Of a stretch of 64,000 nt of DNA, positions 24,348-35,370 are shown one piece after another. The first letter of the stretch is position 1. Each line of letters begins with the position of its first letter. Below the pieces are notes generated by a model that did not search any database, was not told the origin of the DNA, and saw only the letters and a program-made list of their open reading frames with translations. The position numbers and the translations under genes are program-made. This DNA is from Adineta steineri (lineage: Eukaryota; Rotifera; Eurotatoria; Adinetida; Adinetidae), in the NCBI GenBank assembly GCA_905250115.1, contig CAJNOI010000120.1, forward strand, positions 2,253 through 66,252, given 5' to 3'.

Positions 24348-25297
24348 TTAATTATTTATTAATTAGTAAATGAGAGTAATAGGTAAGTTAAATTCTTAGT
24401 AAAAGACTAAATTTATTTTATTTAAAATGTAAAAAATAGAATATTTTATCCAACTAATAATTTTCTTCTTCTTACTAATTTGTTTTTTAAACTATAGAAA
24501 GTTCTCATTAAGAAAATAAATATATTACTCATAATTATTTTGATATCATACTGTCTTTTTGTTATAAATCTTGTTTGAAAATTTTAGAAAAAAGAATGTT
24601 GCTCCTTTGTATTTTTCTGTGTATATAAATAATTTCCAGTCGTCGTCACTATTGATATAATTATACAGCTGTGATTTAAATTATATATAACAAATCTTGC
24701 TCAGAAATAGTTTTACTTGTTAGAAGGAGATTCATTCAATAGGTTTTTTGGCGAACTGAATTTATCATTTTATTTTACCATTATTAAGTGTATGACCGTT
24801 TTCTTAAAGTATTGAGTTTATTTATGTTTTGGTTTTTCATAGACATTTGATCACGTTCTTTTAAAACAATTGGATTAATTAATTCTGTTTGTAAAAAAAG
24901 GAACTCGTCATGTTCACAAATAGTCTTACAGAAAATTTGTGATTCACACTCGTTTATTTTAAAAAATGGATTTTATTGGATTTATTCAACGAATGATTTC
25001 CTTTCCAATTATTAGTTTCAATCAGCTAATAGAACTTGAAAGAAAATGAAAGGCAGACATAGTGAACTTCACTGCTATCGTATCCTGAGAACTATTCAGA
25101 TCAGTCTGAATCTACTTCGTACGTTGGTTGAAATGATTGTAGAGTTGAACGATTTTCGTAAATGTGTTCTACTTCGCTAGAATCCATGATTCACTTTTTT
25201 CTCTTTGATTGCGCTATCAACCACACCCACTCTCAAAAATACACGCATCATCATCACTAGTTATGTATTTATCATAGAATATATTTAATATTAGCAC
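24348..25297. other. AT-rich intergenic region
   Basis: 3' flank of the DUF3431-like gene and of F-box/LRR copy B. There is no supported gene. A lone C-rich arm (CCACACCCACTCTCAA, 25219-25236) of the telomere-like family lies here without a visible partner. Confidence 0.4.
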
Positions 25298-27387
25298 TTA
25301 TGATTTTATTTCGATTTTATTTCGTTCAAGAAATTTATTAATTTCACGTATGAAGTCCTCTCTAATTTGAATCACATAGAGAATTAGTGTAGTGAGTGTC
25401 TAAATGGAGAAGTAGAGGTAAAGTTAAAAAGAGAATGAGAATTACTGTGTTGTGTTGTAATGCATCAGCCACATATTGTGCTCCAACATCTCCGATTTGA
25501 TTATTTCGAAGATCGAGTGTGGTAAGTGTCTATATGAAAAAGTGCAAGTGAAGACATAGTATAAATGCAGAGAGTATAAAAATTACCCTATTATGCTGTA
25601 ATCCATAAGCCAAATATTGTGTTCCAACAGGTCCGATGTGATTATCTCGGAGACCTAGCATGATGAGTGTCTAAATGAAAAGGTACAAGTGGAGACATGG
25701 TAAAGATAAAGAGACAGTGACAGTTACTGTATTGCGTTGTAATGCATCACTCAAATGTTGTGCTCCAACATGTCCGATTTCATTATATTGGAGAATTAGT
25801 GTAGTGAGTGTCTACGTGAAAAACTGTAGGTAAAAACATGGTAAAAATTAGAAGAGAATGGCAGTTACTGTGTTGTGTTGTAATGCATCAGTCAGATATT
25901 GTGCTCCAACATCTCCGATTTGATTATTTCGAAGATCGAGTGTGGTGAGTGTCTGTATGAAAAAGTACAAGTGAAGACATGATATAGATACAGAGTATAA
26001 GAAATATCATATTGTGCTGTAATCCGTAAGCCAAATGTTTTGATCCAACATCTCCGATCTGATTCCACCACAGATTTAGTGTGGTGAGTGCCTAAGATAA
26101 AAAAGTGGAAGTAAAGATATCGCACAGATAAACAGAGAATGAGAATTACTGTGTTGTGCTGTAATGCCTCACCGAAATGTTGTGCTCCAACATCTTTGAT
26201 TTCATTATATTGGAGATCTAGTGTAGTGAGCGTCTAGATAAAGAACTGGATATAAAGACATGATATAGATATAGAGAGAATGAGAGCTACTGCGTTGTGT
26301 TGTAATGCATCACCCAAGTGTTGTGCGCCAATATATCCGATTTGATTTCTCGAGAGATTTAGTACAGTGAGTGTCTAGATAAAAAAGAAGTGGAGAAAAA
26401 TATATGGTATAGAGAGAGAATGAGAATTACTGTATTGTGACGTAATGCGTCAGCCAAATATTGTGCTCCAACATCTCCGATTTTATTATATTCGAGAATT
26501 AGTGTGGAGAGTGTCTAAATTAAAAAAGCGCAAGTGAAGACATTATATAGATACAGAGAATATACGAATTACCATATTGTGTTGTAACCCATAAGCCAAA
26601 TGTTGTGCTCCAACATATCCGATCTGATTCCACCAGAGATTTAGTGAGGTGAGTGTCTAAATGGAAACGTGGCGGTAAAAACATGATATAGATAGAGAGA
26701 AAATGAGAGTTACTGTATTGTGTTGTAATGCATCACCTAAATATTGTGCTTGAACATCTCCGATTTCACTTGTCGGGAGATCTAGTGTAGTGAGTATCTA
26801 GATGAAAAAGTGGAGGTATGACTCGGTGGAGGGGCATATGAATATCAGTTGCTGTAATTAGTAAACGTTTTTGAAACAGGAAAAAAAATCTAGTTAGTTT
26901 ATAATAGTGTTGTGGGTTAAGCTTCTCTCCACCCACATCTACCGTCACCTATAACTATAGGCGCTCATGATCTTAAAAGAGCATTTGGCGGAGATATCGC
27001 AAATAAATAACAGTATTTTTTCTCTTTTTATTCGTTCTTCTCCAAATATTGTATGCTTACAACATTACACGTGCTTCTACGCGTGGAATATGTAGATGAG
27101 ATTGAAAAGAAAGAAAAAAAGATATTTTTCTTGATTATCAGAATATTATTTTCATATTGTTATATTACAAAAAAATGAAGTTTTGGGGGAGAGATCGATG
27201 ACTGATGAATTAATTTGAGTGACAAATAGTTTACCTGATATCGGTGATAACTGTCTAAGATGCTGTTGAATCGTTGACACACGTTTCTCATTGAACATAG
27301 AAGTGTAAAATCCGATTGATGATCGAGAATTCGATAGACCATTTCTACCGGTAACGTAATGAAGTTGGCGATACGCTGATTTACCAT
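25298..27387 (-). CDS. F-box/LRR protein made of 141-bp exon modules (copy B)
   Basis: A paralog of 9518-11548. Exon 1 is 27235-27387 (51 codons) with the F-box FITLPVEMVYRILDHQSDFT. Ten 84-nt LRR exons follow: 26714-26797, 26573-26656, 26431-26514, 26291-26374, 26150-26233, 26008-26091, 25869-25952, 25728-25811, 25587-25670 and 25446-25529. The last exon is 25298-25399 (102 nt, the same size as in copy A). Module starts are spaced 139-142 bp apart. The region 26800-27230 may hold a divergent second exon but I could not resolve it. The exon 26008-26091 has a donor that reads AT instead of GT on the coding strand, so splicing there may fail. An in-frame upstream ATG at 27495 is ignored because copy A starts at the equivalent of 27387. 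Confidence 0.78.
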
Positions 27388-27599
27388 TGCAGATTGTTGA
27401 TGAAATATATGTTGTTTATATGACGTGTTACTATTTTTCCTTCCGATTAAATGTGTAGATGTCTGTTCTGTCCTTGGTTTCACATTATGTTGCAATTACT
27501 TGTTGAAAGAAAAAAAGCGAGAAAGAATAACGTGGACTACAAAAGAACAGAATCGACATAACAACTGTAATAAGCGAATGCATAAGATTTTTAAATATA

Positions 27600-28083
27600 C
27601 AGGGTAGACCAAAAGTCAGCTAACCGAACAAAAAAATTGCGTATCTCCCTTATGGCTTAGGTAAAGAAGCTGATTTTATTATCATTGATAGAGGCGTACT
27701 CAAGCTTTATAGTCATCCGAAGAAGGTTAGGAAGAACCTTTGATAAGTATCATTAAAATGTTACTTTTACACAGATAGACGAAGGAAGCAATGTATTTAC
27801 CAAAGCTTCTCACTAGGCTTGTCCGTATAGATTTGCACTATGAACATTCCTCCATTCTAGATAAAAAGATCAGCCCATTTGCTCAAGCCGTACTCGAAAT
27901 ATTCAGTGTTCCTTTTTGATCAAGTGACTTTTGCACGATCCTATACATTGTTTTTTCCCTCCCTATGAAAAAGTAAAATTTTCTTGGTAAACTCAACAAT
28001 GATACTTAACAAAGATTCTTTGCTGGAACCATAAGAGATATATTCAATTTTTTCTTCGGTTAACTGTCTTTTGGTCCACCTTG
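27600..28083. mobile_element. Mariner/Tc1-type MITE, 484 bp
   Basis: Terminal inverted repeats of about 55-60 bp: the left end is CAGGGTAGACCAAAAGTCAG and the complement of the right end is CAAGGTGGACCAAAAGACAG. They stay similar through ATCTC(C/T)TTATGG. A TA duplication flanks both ends (27598-27599 and 28084-28085). No transposase is encoded inside, so it is non-autonomous. Confidence 0.85.
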
Positions 28084-28139
28084 TATATTTGTAAAAATTT
28101 AACTTTGGTAAATTTTTGGATGGAAAAGTAACTTTTCAC

Positions 28140-28200
28140 TCTTGAGGATGTGGGTGGGAGAGAATGAACTCAGTAGGTAGATCTACTCCTACACCCATCT
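28140..28200. repeat. Telomere-like hairpin element
   Basis: The left arm is CTTGAGGATGTGGGTGGGAG and the right arm is CTACTCCTACACCCATCT. The loop includes gtaggtagatctac. Confidence 0.55.
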
Positions 28201-28365
28201 GTAGAGTATTCTTTTCTTATTTCAATAGTAAATTTTTATAATTACTAAATGTGTAATATAAACTAAATCTATATTTTATTAACTAAAATGTAACATATGT
28301 ACAAATATATACAGAAGAACCTCAAAAAAAAGTCTAAATTATAACCTCAGATGACTTATTCTTTT

Positions 28366-28744
28366 ATTTTGAGCCGCTTATATGGCTCAATATCTTCAAT
28401 TTGTTTCCGATGACTTAGATACAATGGTAGGACATAAGTAATTGGTTCCAAAACACTGCCTTGTCGTACGCCACGTCAAATGTTTATTTTACCGAACGGC
28501 AACCATCATAATCGATGATCAATGACCAACAAGTAAAATAGTTTATTAACCGAAACGAATATTCATTTGGACCGCGTAATTTATATAATTTGTATATAAT
28601 TCCTTGATGCCAAAGCATATCGAAGTCCTCAGGTGATCTATCAGCCATTGAGTGCCAATATAAGTCTTGGTAATCAATTAGTATATCGTTTGCGATTGGA
28701 ATGATATAGTGCCATATGTTCATACAACACGATATGTGATGCAT
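28366..28744 (-). pseudogene. Non-LTR retrotransposon reverse-transcriptase relic
   Basis: On the minus strand the text reads SPEDFDMLWHQGIIYKLYKL, matching the LINE RT pattern F-D-x-V-W-H-x-G-L-x-Y-K-L. Further on, in a different frame, comes RQGSVLEP, the PQGSVLGP motif. The frame is interrupted between them and no other RT motifs or ends are visible. It is a short decayed fragment. Confidence 0.65.
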
Positions 28745-28753
28745 TTCTCAATG

Positions 28754-29292
28754 TTAGGTATGGCCTGATTTGTTTGTGGAGGAAAAGATGGGACAAAGAT
28801 GATAGATCACAGTAAAATGACCATATAATTGTCATTGTAGAATTCAAAAATATTGCAAAATAAAATAAGTTTTATGTTGGCTACCGGTAGCTCAGGGACG
28901 CCTCCTACGCTTGTAAACAATAATAGGACCCTGTGAATACCGTATTAAAGATATTCCCGGCAAGCGAAAATTTTTCATATTATAAATACTTACGTAAAAT
29001 TTATTTTGTTGATTAAAATTTGTCTTTGTGAGGAAAAGATGGGATACAGTCGGATAGAATTCAGCGACTTTATCCCATCTTTTCCTTCACAATGGTTTTT
29101 GTTAGTAAAAGTATTTATTTCAAAAAGAATAAAAATATTGATTGTATGTTGAAACAAGATTAATTAAAATAAAGTAGAAGTTATTAGTAATTTGTACATT
29201 TCTCGATTATAATATTAATGAATGGTGATGAAATTGAGCATGTTGGTTAACAATTTGTATTTCTTAAAGATTAGGTATGGCCTGATTTGTTT
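28754..29292. repeat. 22-bp direct repeats bracketing ~495 bp at a gene's 3' end
   Basis: The same 22 bases (starting TTAGGTATGGCCTG) occur at 28754-28775 and 29271-29292. The right copy contains the stop codon of the minus-strand gene that ends at 29271. Between them are repeated GGAAAAGATGGGA motifs, including an inverted pair near 29028-29090. This is either a target-site duplication around an insertion or a local duplication. Confidence 0.55.
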
Positions 29293-31144
29293 ATTGATGA
29301 AGATGGTTTCGAGCTTGATTTGATTTTCTTTGGTTTTCTCTAAATATTGTATAAGATAAGAAAATTATTTTGTAGGATTAATTATTAATAAAAACATACC
29401 GTTAATAATGGTTCTTGTTCCTCATTTCTTTTACGTTTTTTAGACGATGATTGTTCATTCGTTTCAGAACTAAATTTCTTGCTATTATTTCCTTTGAAAT
29501 CAAAATTAATAGCATATAATGTCATACCTTCACATAGTTAAGGTGGGCAAGATAGAATTTACCTGTATATTGTGTCATTGTTTTTGTTTCACAACAACAA
29601 TCTGTTGGATACACTATGTTATTAGAATCTGTCACCATTATTTGAAAATAAAGTTTCGATTGACAAAGGCTAAACTTGTCAATTATAGTTTTTGCATTTG
29701 TAGTATTTGTATCAAAATTTTCTATTATATTATAATAAAAATTAAGGACCTGAAAAAATCAGATAATTAATTTGCTTTACCTAGGAATACAGACTGTGAT
29801 CGATTGTAAATGGCAAATTTATTCATTGTTGCAAGCTTATCTTGTTTGATAATAATCATACCTAAATTCTCGATTCTAAAGCCAGAAAAAAGTTTATAAT
29901 CATATTTAAGAATAACTTACTTGATACATCCATTTAATATATCATCGTCAGTTATCCTGATATATATCGAACCATCATAGACTTTTGCACCACTACTTTT
30001 CATCCATATTGGATATGGATGGCGACAGATGTCATTCGAATTGCGGACAGTTGTACGCGTGATTCGCAACCAAGGGATGGATCCATATTCCCGGCAATCC
30101 TTCCAAAAACCAGAAAGGTCAGGTGAGAACTTAACGTTTTAAATAAACATAAAAATTATAAGAGAAGTTAATGAATTTGAAAAGTACACTCACATTTATT
30201 TGAATAGGCTTTTTATCAATCGCTTTAGTATAGCGCAATGATGGTTTGTTATCTGCTTCGTACCGCACATGATAATTCGATTCTGGCTGTGTGTGTATAC
30301 CTATTGGATTGTTTACTTCAATATGAATCCATTGTTGTTGAGAATCATTTAAGAAATTCGGAGGATCTGCTACATCCTAGCATAGAATACAGAATTTAGT
30401 AGTAATAAAATATATTTACTAGACTGCTTTACCGTTGATTTAACCATAATATTTTGATCATTGTTTGCATCTAACGTTAACGTTTGCACTGTTTCGTTAC
30501 GATCAAGCTCTGATAGAGAAGAAAGTAACTTCTCAAATTCGGAATCTACAAAACAACATATCAGTTTCTATCAATAATTGTAAAGAACAAACCCCAATCT
30601 GGATTTATTGGAGCGTCTTGCGGAGAAGTAGCTATAGTACTATCTGTTTGCTGATCATGTAAATCATCAATTGACGGTGAAATGTCAGAAAGCAAAACGC
30701 GGTCGTTATTGTCTACAAAAAAACAATGAAAATCATAAACTTTTTACTAAAATGAACTTCGCTGTTCTATGGATCGGTATCGATCCAAAGTCAATATTGT
30801 TCATGAGATAATAGTGTTCTACTGACTTTGATCATTGATATCGGCGAATAAATCAAAGTTATCGAAGCATAAATCGAAGTTTTCGATATCCTCAAGATTT
30901 GGGGATATCATCGCCTGCTCTGAACTAAAATAAAAGGCAAATATTGAATATTTTTCTTGTCTAATAAAAATCTCAAAATAGTGATACTATGAGAGTGCTC
31001 GTTTCTTATTGCAATAATGCAAATACTGATGCTACTTTGCGTTCAGTAAGCTGTATCTTTCACAAAAACATATTTATGAACTTTCTAATTAGTATTCATC
31101 ACAAAGATATTTAAATAAATTTTCAGTTACCTGTTATGAGACAT
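29271..31144 (-). CDS. Multi-exon putative transcription factor, possibly Rel-like
   Basis: Spliced by eye. Exon 1 is 31131-31144 (MSHN). The next, ending at 30924, begins SEQAMISPNLEDIENFDLCF and is acidic. Further exons near 30714-30591, 30545-30433, 30377-30190, 30130-29935 and 29879-29780 follow, and a basic tail exon near 29480-29395 reads SSSKKRKRNEEQEP. The last exon ends RKPKKIKSSSKPS…SGHT. The middle has WIHIEVNNPIGIHTQPESNY, HVRYEADN, then PWLRITRTTVRNSNDICRHP and RIENLGMIII, which weakly resembles a Rel/NFAT beta-sandwich (RYE…, F.NLGI). The acidic N-terminus and KKRKR tail suggest a nuclear regulator. One exon around 29500-29780 is unresolved. The family call is tentative. Confidence 0.45.
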
Positions 31145-32349
31145 TGATGCCAACCAAACGAATTTATATTCTTGTTGTCAATATTTGCAATAAAAAAATC
31201 AAAAGAAAGTGTTTATATTATCATGATTTCACGTATTACCGGTTTATATATGCAGAGTATTATGCAATTTTACCCACTTTCATCCGTGGGTTTTTTCCCA
31301 GCTACGTGTTTGAATGATTCATATCATTGTGTATTCTGTTGTTGATAAAATCAATGATTCACTCTTTAATGCAATCATTCTTGCAGCGTTTACGTCATGA
31401 TAGATATAAGCTACAGATGCTAATAAACGATGTTGCTTTGAGAATACGTATGAAAACTTACATTATTAGACACAATAGGATAGACAAAACATTGGCATTG
31501 AAGAATAAATTAAAAAAAAAGTATTTTATTTTCTCTTTTTTTTTTGAGTTTCGATAAAAACAAAGAATGACATTGAAACTACCACGTGCATCACTCTCAC
31601 ACCATTTTGTTTCTACGACATTAATTTTTTTATTGTTTATTCTTTTAATTTAATATTTTCACTTCAGTTAAAAATACATCATTGCATATTTTTGGATGTG
31701 AATGTTGAAGAATCTCACTTATGCTCACTCATACACTAATTTCTGTACTACAACAAGCGGTTTTTGTTACTACAATTTAAGCTAAATAAAAAATGAAGAA
31801 ACATTCATGTTTATGTGATTTTTCAAAGGAGTTTCAATGAGCCGAGAATAATACAGCCAACATGTAATGTAACAGTTTCATGTGAATTACTTCAAATGTC
31901 AATAACTTTTTTAACAAATGCTAATGGATTCGAATGAAATCGAGCTTGATTCATAAGTGATTGACAACGATATTCTGGATCGGGTGTGGGTGAGTGTGGG
32001 TATAATATTCACACACGCAGTCACATTCACTTACCCACTCACACCCACACCCACCCTTAAAACGGTAGTTTAAATAATATCTCTTAATCATCGAGTAGGA
32101 ATTATTTGATAAATAATCAATTAAAGCTCATTGAAAACTTGAGAATACGTGTCATGTACAAATCCTATTAAACCTTTGGTCTGTACAATAAATGCCGAGC
32201 GATAGACTAAGATCTTTATACTAATAGATGATACTCAATATAAATCTTTTTTATATTAGGAATGAAATAAGTTTCGAAATAGTCGATTACAAGATAAATA
32301 AATCGAGTCAGATTAAGTTATTGAATATTGTATGCACTTGCATGGATTA
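31145..32349. other. Intergenic with one telomere-like hairpin
   Basis: An AT-rich spacer between two minus-strand genes, with a hairpin at 31981-32057. The frame at 31327-31557 has no recognisable domain. Confidence 0.4.
31981..32057. repeat. Telomere-like hairpin element
   Basis: The left arm is GGGTGTGGGTGAGTGTGGGT and the right arm is ACCCACTCACACCCACAC followed by CCACCC. The loop is about 25 nt. It is one of the best-paired copies. Confidence 0.75.
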
Positions 32350-34208
32350 TTAGAGAGTGACAGAAACACTAACACCCGAACCACTAGAACCAGATTGTAA
32401 CCAAAAGCTAACAATGTAGATTTCACCAGCTGTAGCCATAAATGACTGACTAATTTGATCAGCACATCCATAACTTCCATCAATATAGTAATACGTGCCA
32501 GTATGAGGTGACACACTATGAACAGTAGTACTAACTTGGCTTGGCCATCCACTACAAGCTCCATTCGGAGTTGTTCGTACCCATGGAGACATAGTGCCTG
32601 ATTCAAAACCACCGTTGGTCAACATTTGTACAGCTCCATGATATATCGAAACATCATCAAGATACCATGTGCTCGGATCATGACGAAATTGAAAAGTAAG
32701 ACTGACCATCCCTGTAGTAGGTGATGTCCATTGAAAAGTTTCACATTGATATGAGGATGTACTTATAGAGGTTGCTGTAAAGATAGTACTGGCATTACCA
32801 ACGGAAACTGGTGAGCATGGTGGAATAGGCGTAGTCACTAGTAAGAAAAAATAGAAGGTGTACACTTTAATACGAAAACATATGACATAATTACCTGTCG
32901 TAGTCGTTGTAGTAATACTGGTCGTTGCTACAATTCGAAAATAAAAAGAAAGTTTACATGATTAGTTTTGTCTGGTATCTGACGAAAAAAGAAACTTACA
33001 TGTAGTTGATGCACTAGTCGATGATGTAGTACTTGTTGACGTAGATGCTATGCAGAATGACGCGAGAAAATTATAGATAAGACCGAATTTTTATTTAAAT
33101 ATAAAATTTACTTGTCACTGAAGTAGTGCTGGTTGTCGATACTAAATAATAAACAAATTAGAATAATAAACTCAACTAAATAAAAAAATCTTACTAGTGG
33201 TTGTTGTTGTTCCCGTTGTTACTGTTGTTGTTGTACCTTTTGAAAGAATTTAAAATAAAAAAAATTTTATTTTTATTTTAAACTTGCTTGTAGTTGTCAT
33301 GATTGTTGCTGTTGTTTGTCTTGTGAGAAGACTTACAAGTAAGCCAATTAATATAGCAAGAAGCACCAAGAAACCGAAACAATATATCAAACATGCACAT
33401 GGTGAATACACACAGCAAAGCTTTCGACGACGACGTCTATGATTATCCGTTGTTTCTTGTGTCCCACAAACTTTGTTCTGTGACTTGTTAGAGAATTTTG
33501 TGTAAATTAACATTTTTTTGAGTATATTCTTGTTTGTATCTACTGATTCTTTTGAGCAATCAATCAGATTGATGTTTGAATGATTCATTTCAGATGGAAC
33601 CGTTCCGGATGAATCAAATTGAGTGATACCAGATGTTGTCTTTGCCAATAGTGAAGAGAGATTATCAAAAGACATTGTTGATGACCTAATACTCGTATTT
33701 TTCAAGGAAGAATCATCATCGCATGTTTCATCAATCATTTTTAATTTTGGAACAACATTTCTTTTTAATGAAGGCGATTGATTAACAGTTAGTGAAATAG
33801 AATCGGATGCTTTGCCAACTGATGCATTATCGGTGACAATCTAGAAAGAAAGAAAAAATAGTTTAACACAGAAATCATATGTATATGCTTCTACTATGAA
33901 AAATATCAAATTAGTATAGATAAATATATTTATACATCAATTTTTTTTATATCTCTTACTCTAATTATTTCAAAAAAACAATTTCTCTATACTATCGTAT
34001 GTGTTACACATTTGCTTTGTTGCTAGACCTAAATATGAAAGATATCCTGTTGCATTCATTATTCTCACAGGTATTTTAAAGATTTAGAGAAAGAACTTCG
34101 TTAAATCGATTTTCTAGGTACCTCTCTTTGAGATTTATTTCGACGACGATGTAGCCGCTTGATGTATACTACAGTAATTCCATTTGTTTTTATTCTCTGT
34201 TGCGACAT
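32350..34208 (-). CDS. Type II membrane protein with Thr-rich stalk and carbohydrate-binding-like domain
   Basis: Exon 1 is 34122-34208 (starts MSQQRIKTNG). Exon 2 is 33288-33840 and carries a long cytoplasmic part, a basic HRRRRRK, then the membrane helix FGFLVLLAILIGLLVSLL. Several tiny exons follow between about 33240 and 32910, encoding runs of Thr/Ser (for example TTTTVTTGTTTTT), which look like a mucin-type stalk. The last exon (to 32350) gives PCSPVSVGNASTIF, WYLDDVSIYHG, NGGFESGTMSPWVR and a final VSVSVTL, resembling a jelly-roll sugar-binding module of the CBM4/9 type. It is probably a cell-surface glycoprotein. The intron after exon 2 appears to use a GC donor (A|GCAAGT), needed to keep the Thr-rich frame. 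Confidence 0.6.
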
Positions 34209-34458
34209 ATTTGTTCTTCAACAATGTGAAAATGATCCGATTCAGAATAGTAGAATTCAATATTGACTCTTTTTTTTTGTTTCAGTTTCAATATTTTAAT
34301 GATAATTTCAATTAAAACTCATCACGCTTCTTCTTATGGGTTCTTTTATCAGAACTATTTGAATTTTAATAACAACAAACAATAACATATTTATTGCTTC
34401 TATGCTCGACAAATTACATGAAATTCGAACCAATTCAAATATTTATGTAAAAAGAGTT

Positions 34459-34542
34459 ATGAGTATGGGTATGACTCGGTTTGACTTAGTGTGAGTATAG
34501 GTGTGGCAGTATTATACTTAAGTCCATACCCATAGTCTCAAG
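34459..34542. repeat. Telomere-like hairpin element (degenerate)
   Basis: The left arm is TATGAGTATGGGTATGACTC and the right arm is AAGTCCATACCCATAGTCTC, then AAG. Extra GTGTGAGTATAGGTGTGG lies in the middle. Confidence 0.55.
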
Positions 34543-35154
34543 ATTATTCACATTTAAACAATCTATCAGACGCTCATTACTCATCGGCTCGAACTGTGAC
34601 CTCTCGCTAGTGAAGCATTTATGAATGTGAATTACAATATAGAGTGTATTCCATATCTACATCTATACGTTAAAGTTCAATAATAATAGAAAATATGAAT
34701 ATAGAATACAACTTCGTGATTTTGTTCTTGTCTCTCGCTTAATGCGGTATAGAAGAGCTAGAAAACGAAATTTTTTACACGTGTAAAGTTGTATATTCTA
34801 ACTTGTTGAAATAATTTTCTTTTCTTCTAAAGCAAAACAAGTTTCAAAGCATTTATGTTGATTAACAGTTTTTCTTTCTCAAATTAAAGAAAGAACATAA
34901 TTTTATTATTTAGAATGTACATTTGTATATTGAAAGGCGTGAATTTGTCATTGCTTATTGAATCAAGTAATTTCTTGAAAAACATTCCATGTCAGACAAT
35001 AAAGGTTGTCGGCAAAATGTGAATGATATATTAATCTCTCACCTACACCCTCATTATCATCAACTTGTAATTGTTTATATTTTAGACACGTAACAATTAT
35101 TTCACCAGTCGCCGATCTTGCCCTATTCTTTCCAGGTTCTTGTTTTTCTTGATT

Positions 35155-35370
35155 TTCTAACAAGATTCTTTTTCCATTCCTTACATGCAAGATTCTTGCC
35201 TGAAAAAACTGATCTTGCCTTTCTTAAAGATTCTTGTAGACCGAATCTTGCCTGATGAGGCAAGAAATTCTTCTCCAGACAGATTCTTGTTCTCTTACTT
35301 TCTTGCCGGATTCTTATCCTTTTTGATTTTCTTGCCTGATTCTGATTTCTTAGGCTTCTTGTCTGATTCT
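35155..35370. repeat. Degenerate short tandem repeat (GATTCTTGCCT-like)
   Basis: About ten imperfect copies of gattcttgcctga-like words in 215 bp, with variable spacing. It is open on the plus strand but reads as low complexity (ILPDE, FLPDSDFLGFLSDSD). I treat it as a simple repeat. Confidence 0.5.

Noticed and set aside
28880..28960. A tRNA-like word (GGTAGCTCAGGGA, A-box-like)
   Set aside because: No matching B box or cloverleaf could be formed, so neither a tRNA nor a SINE is supported.
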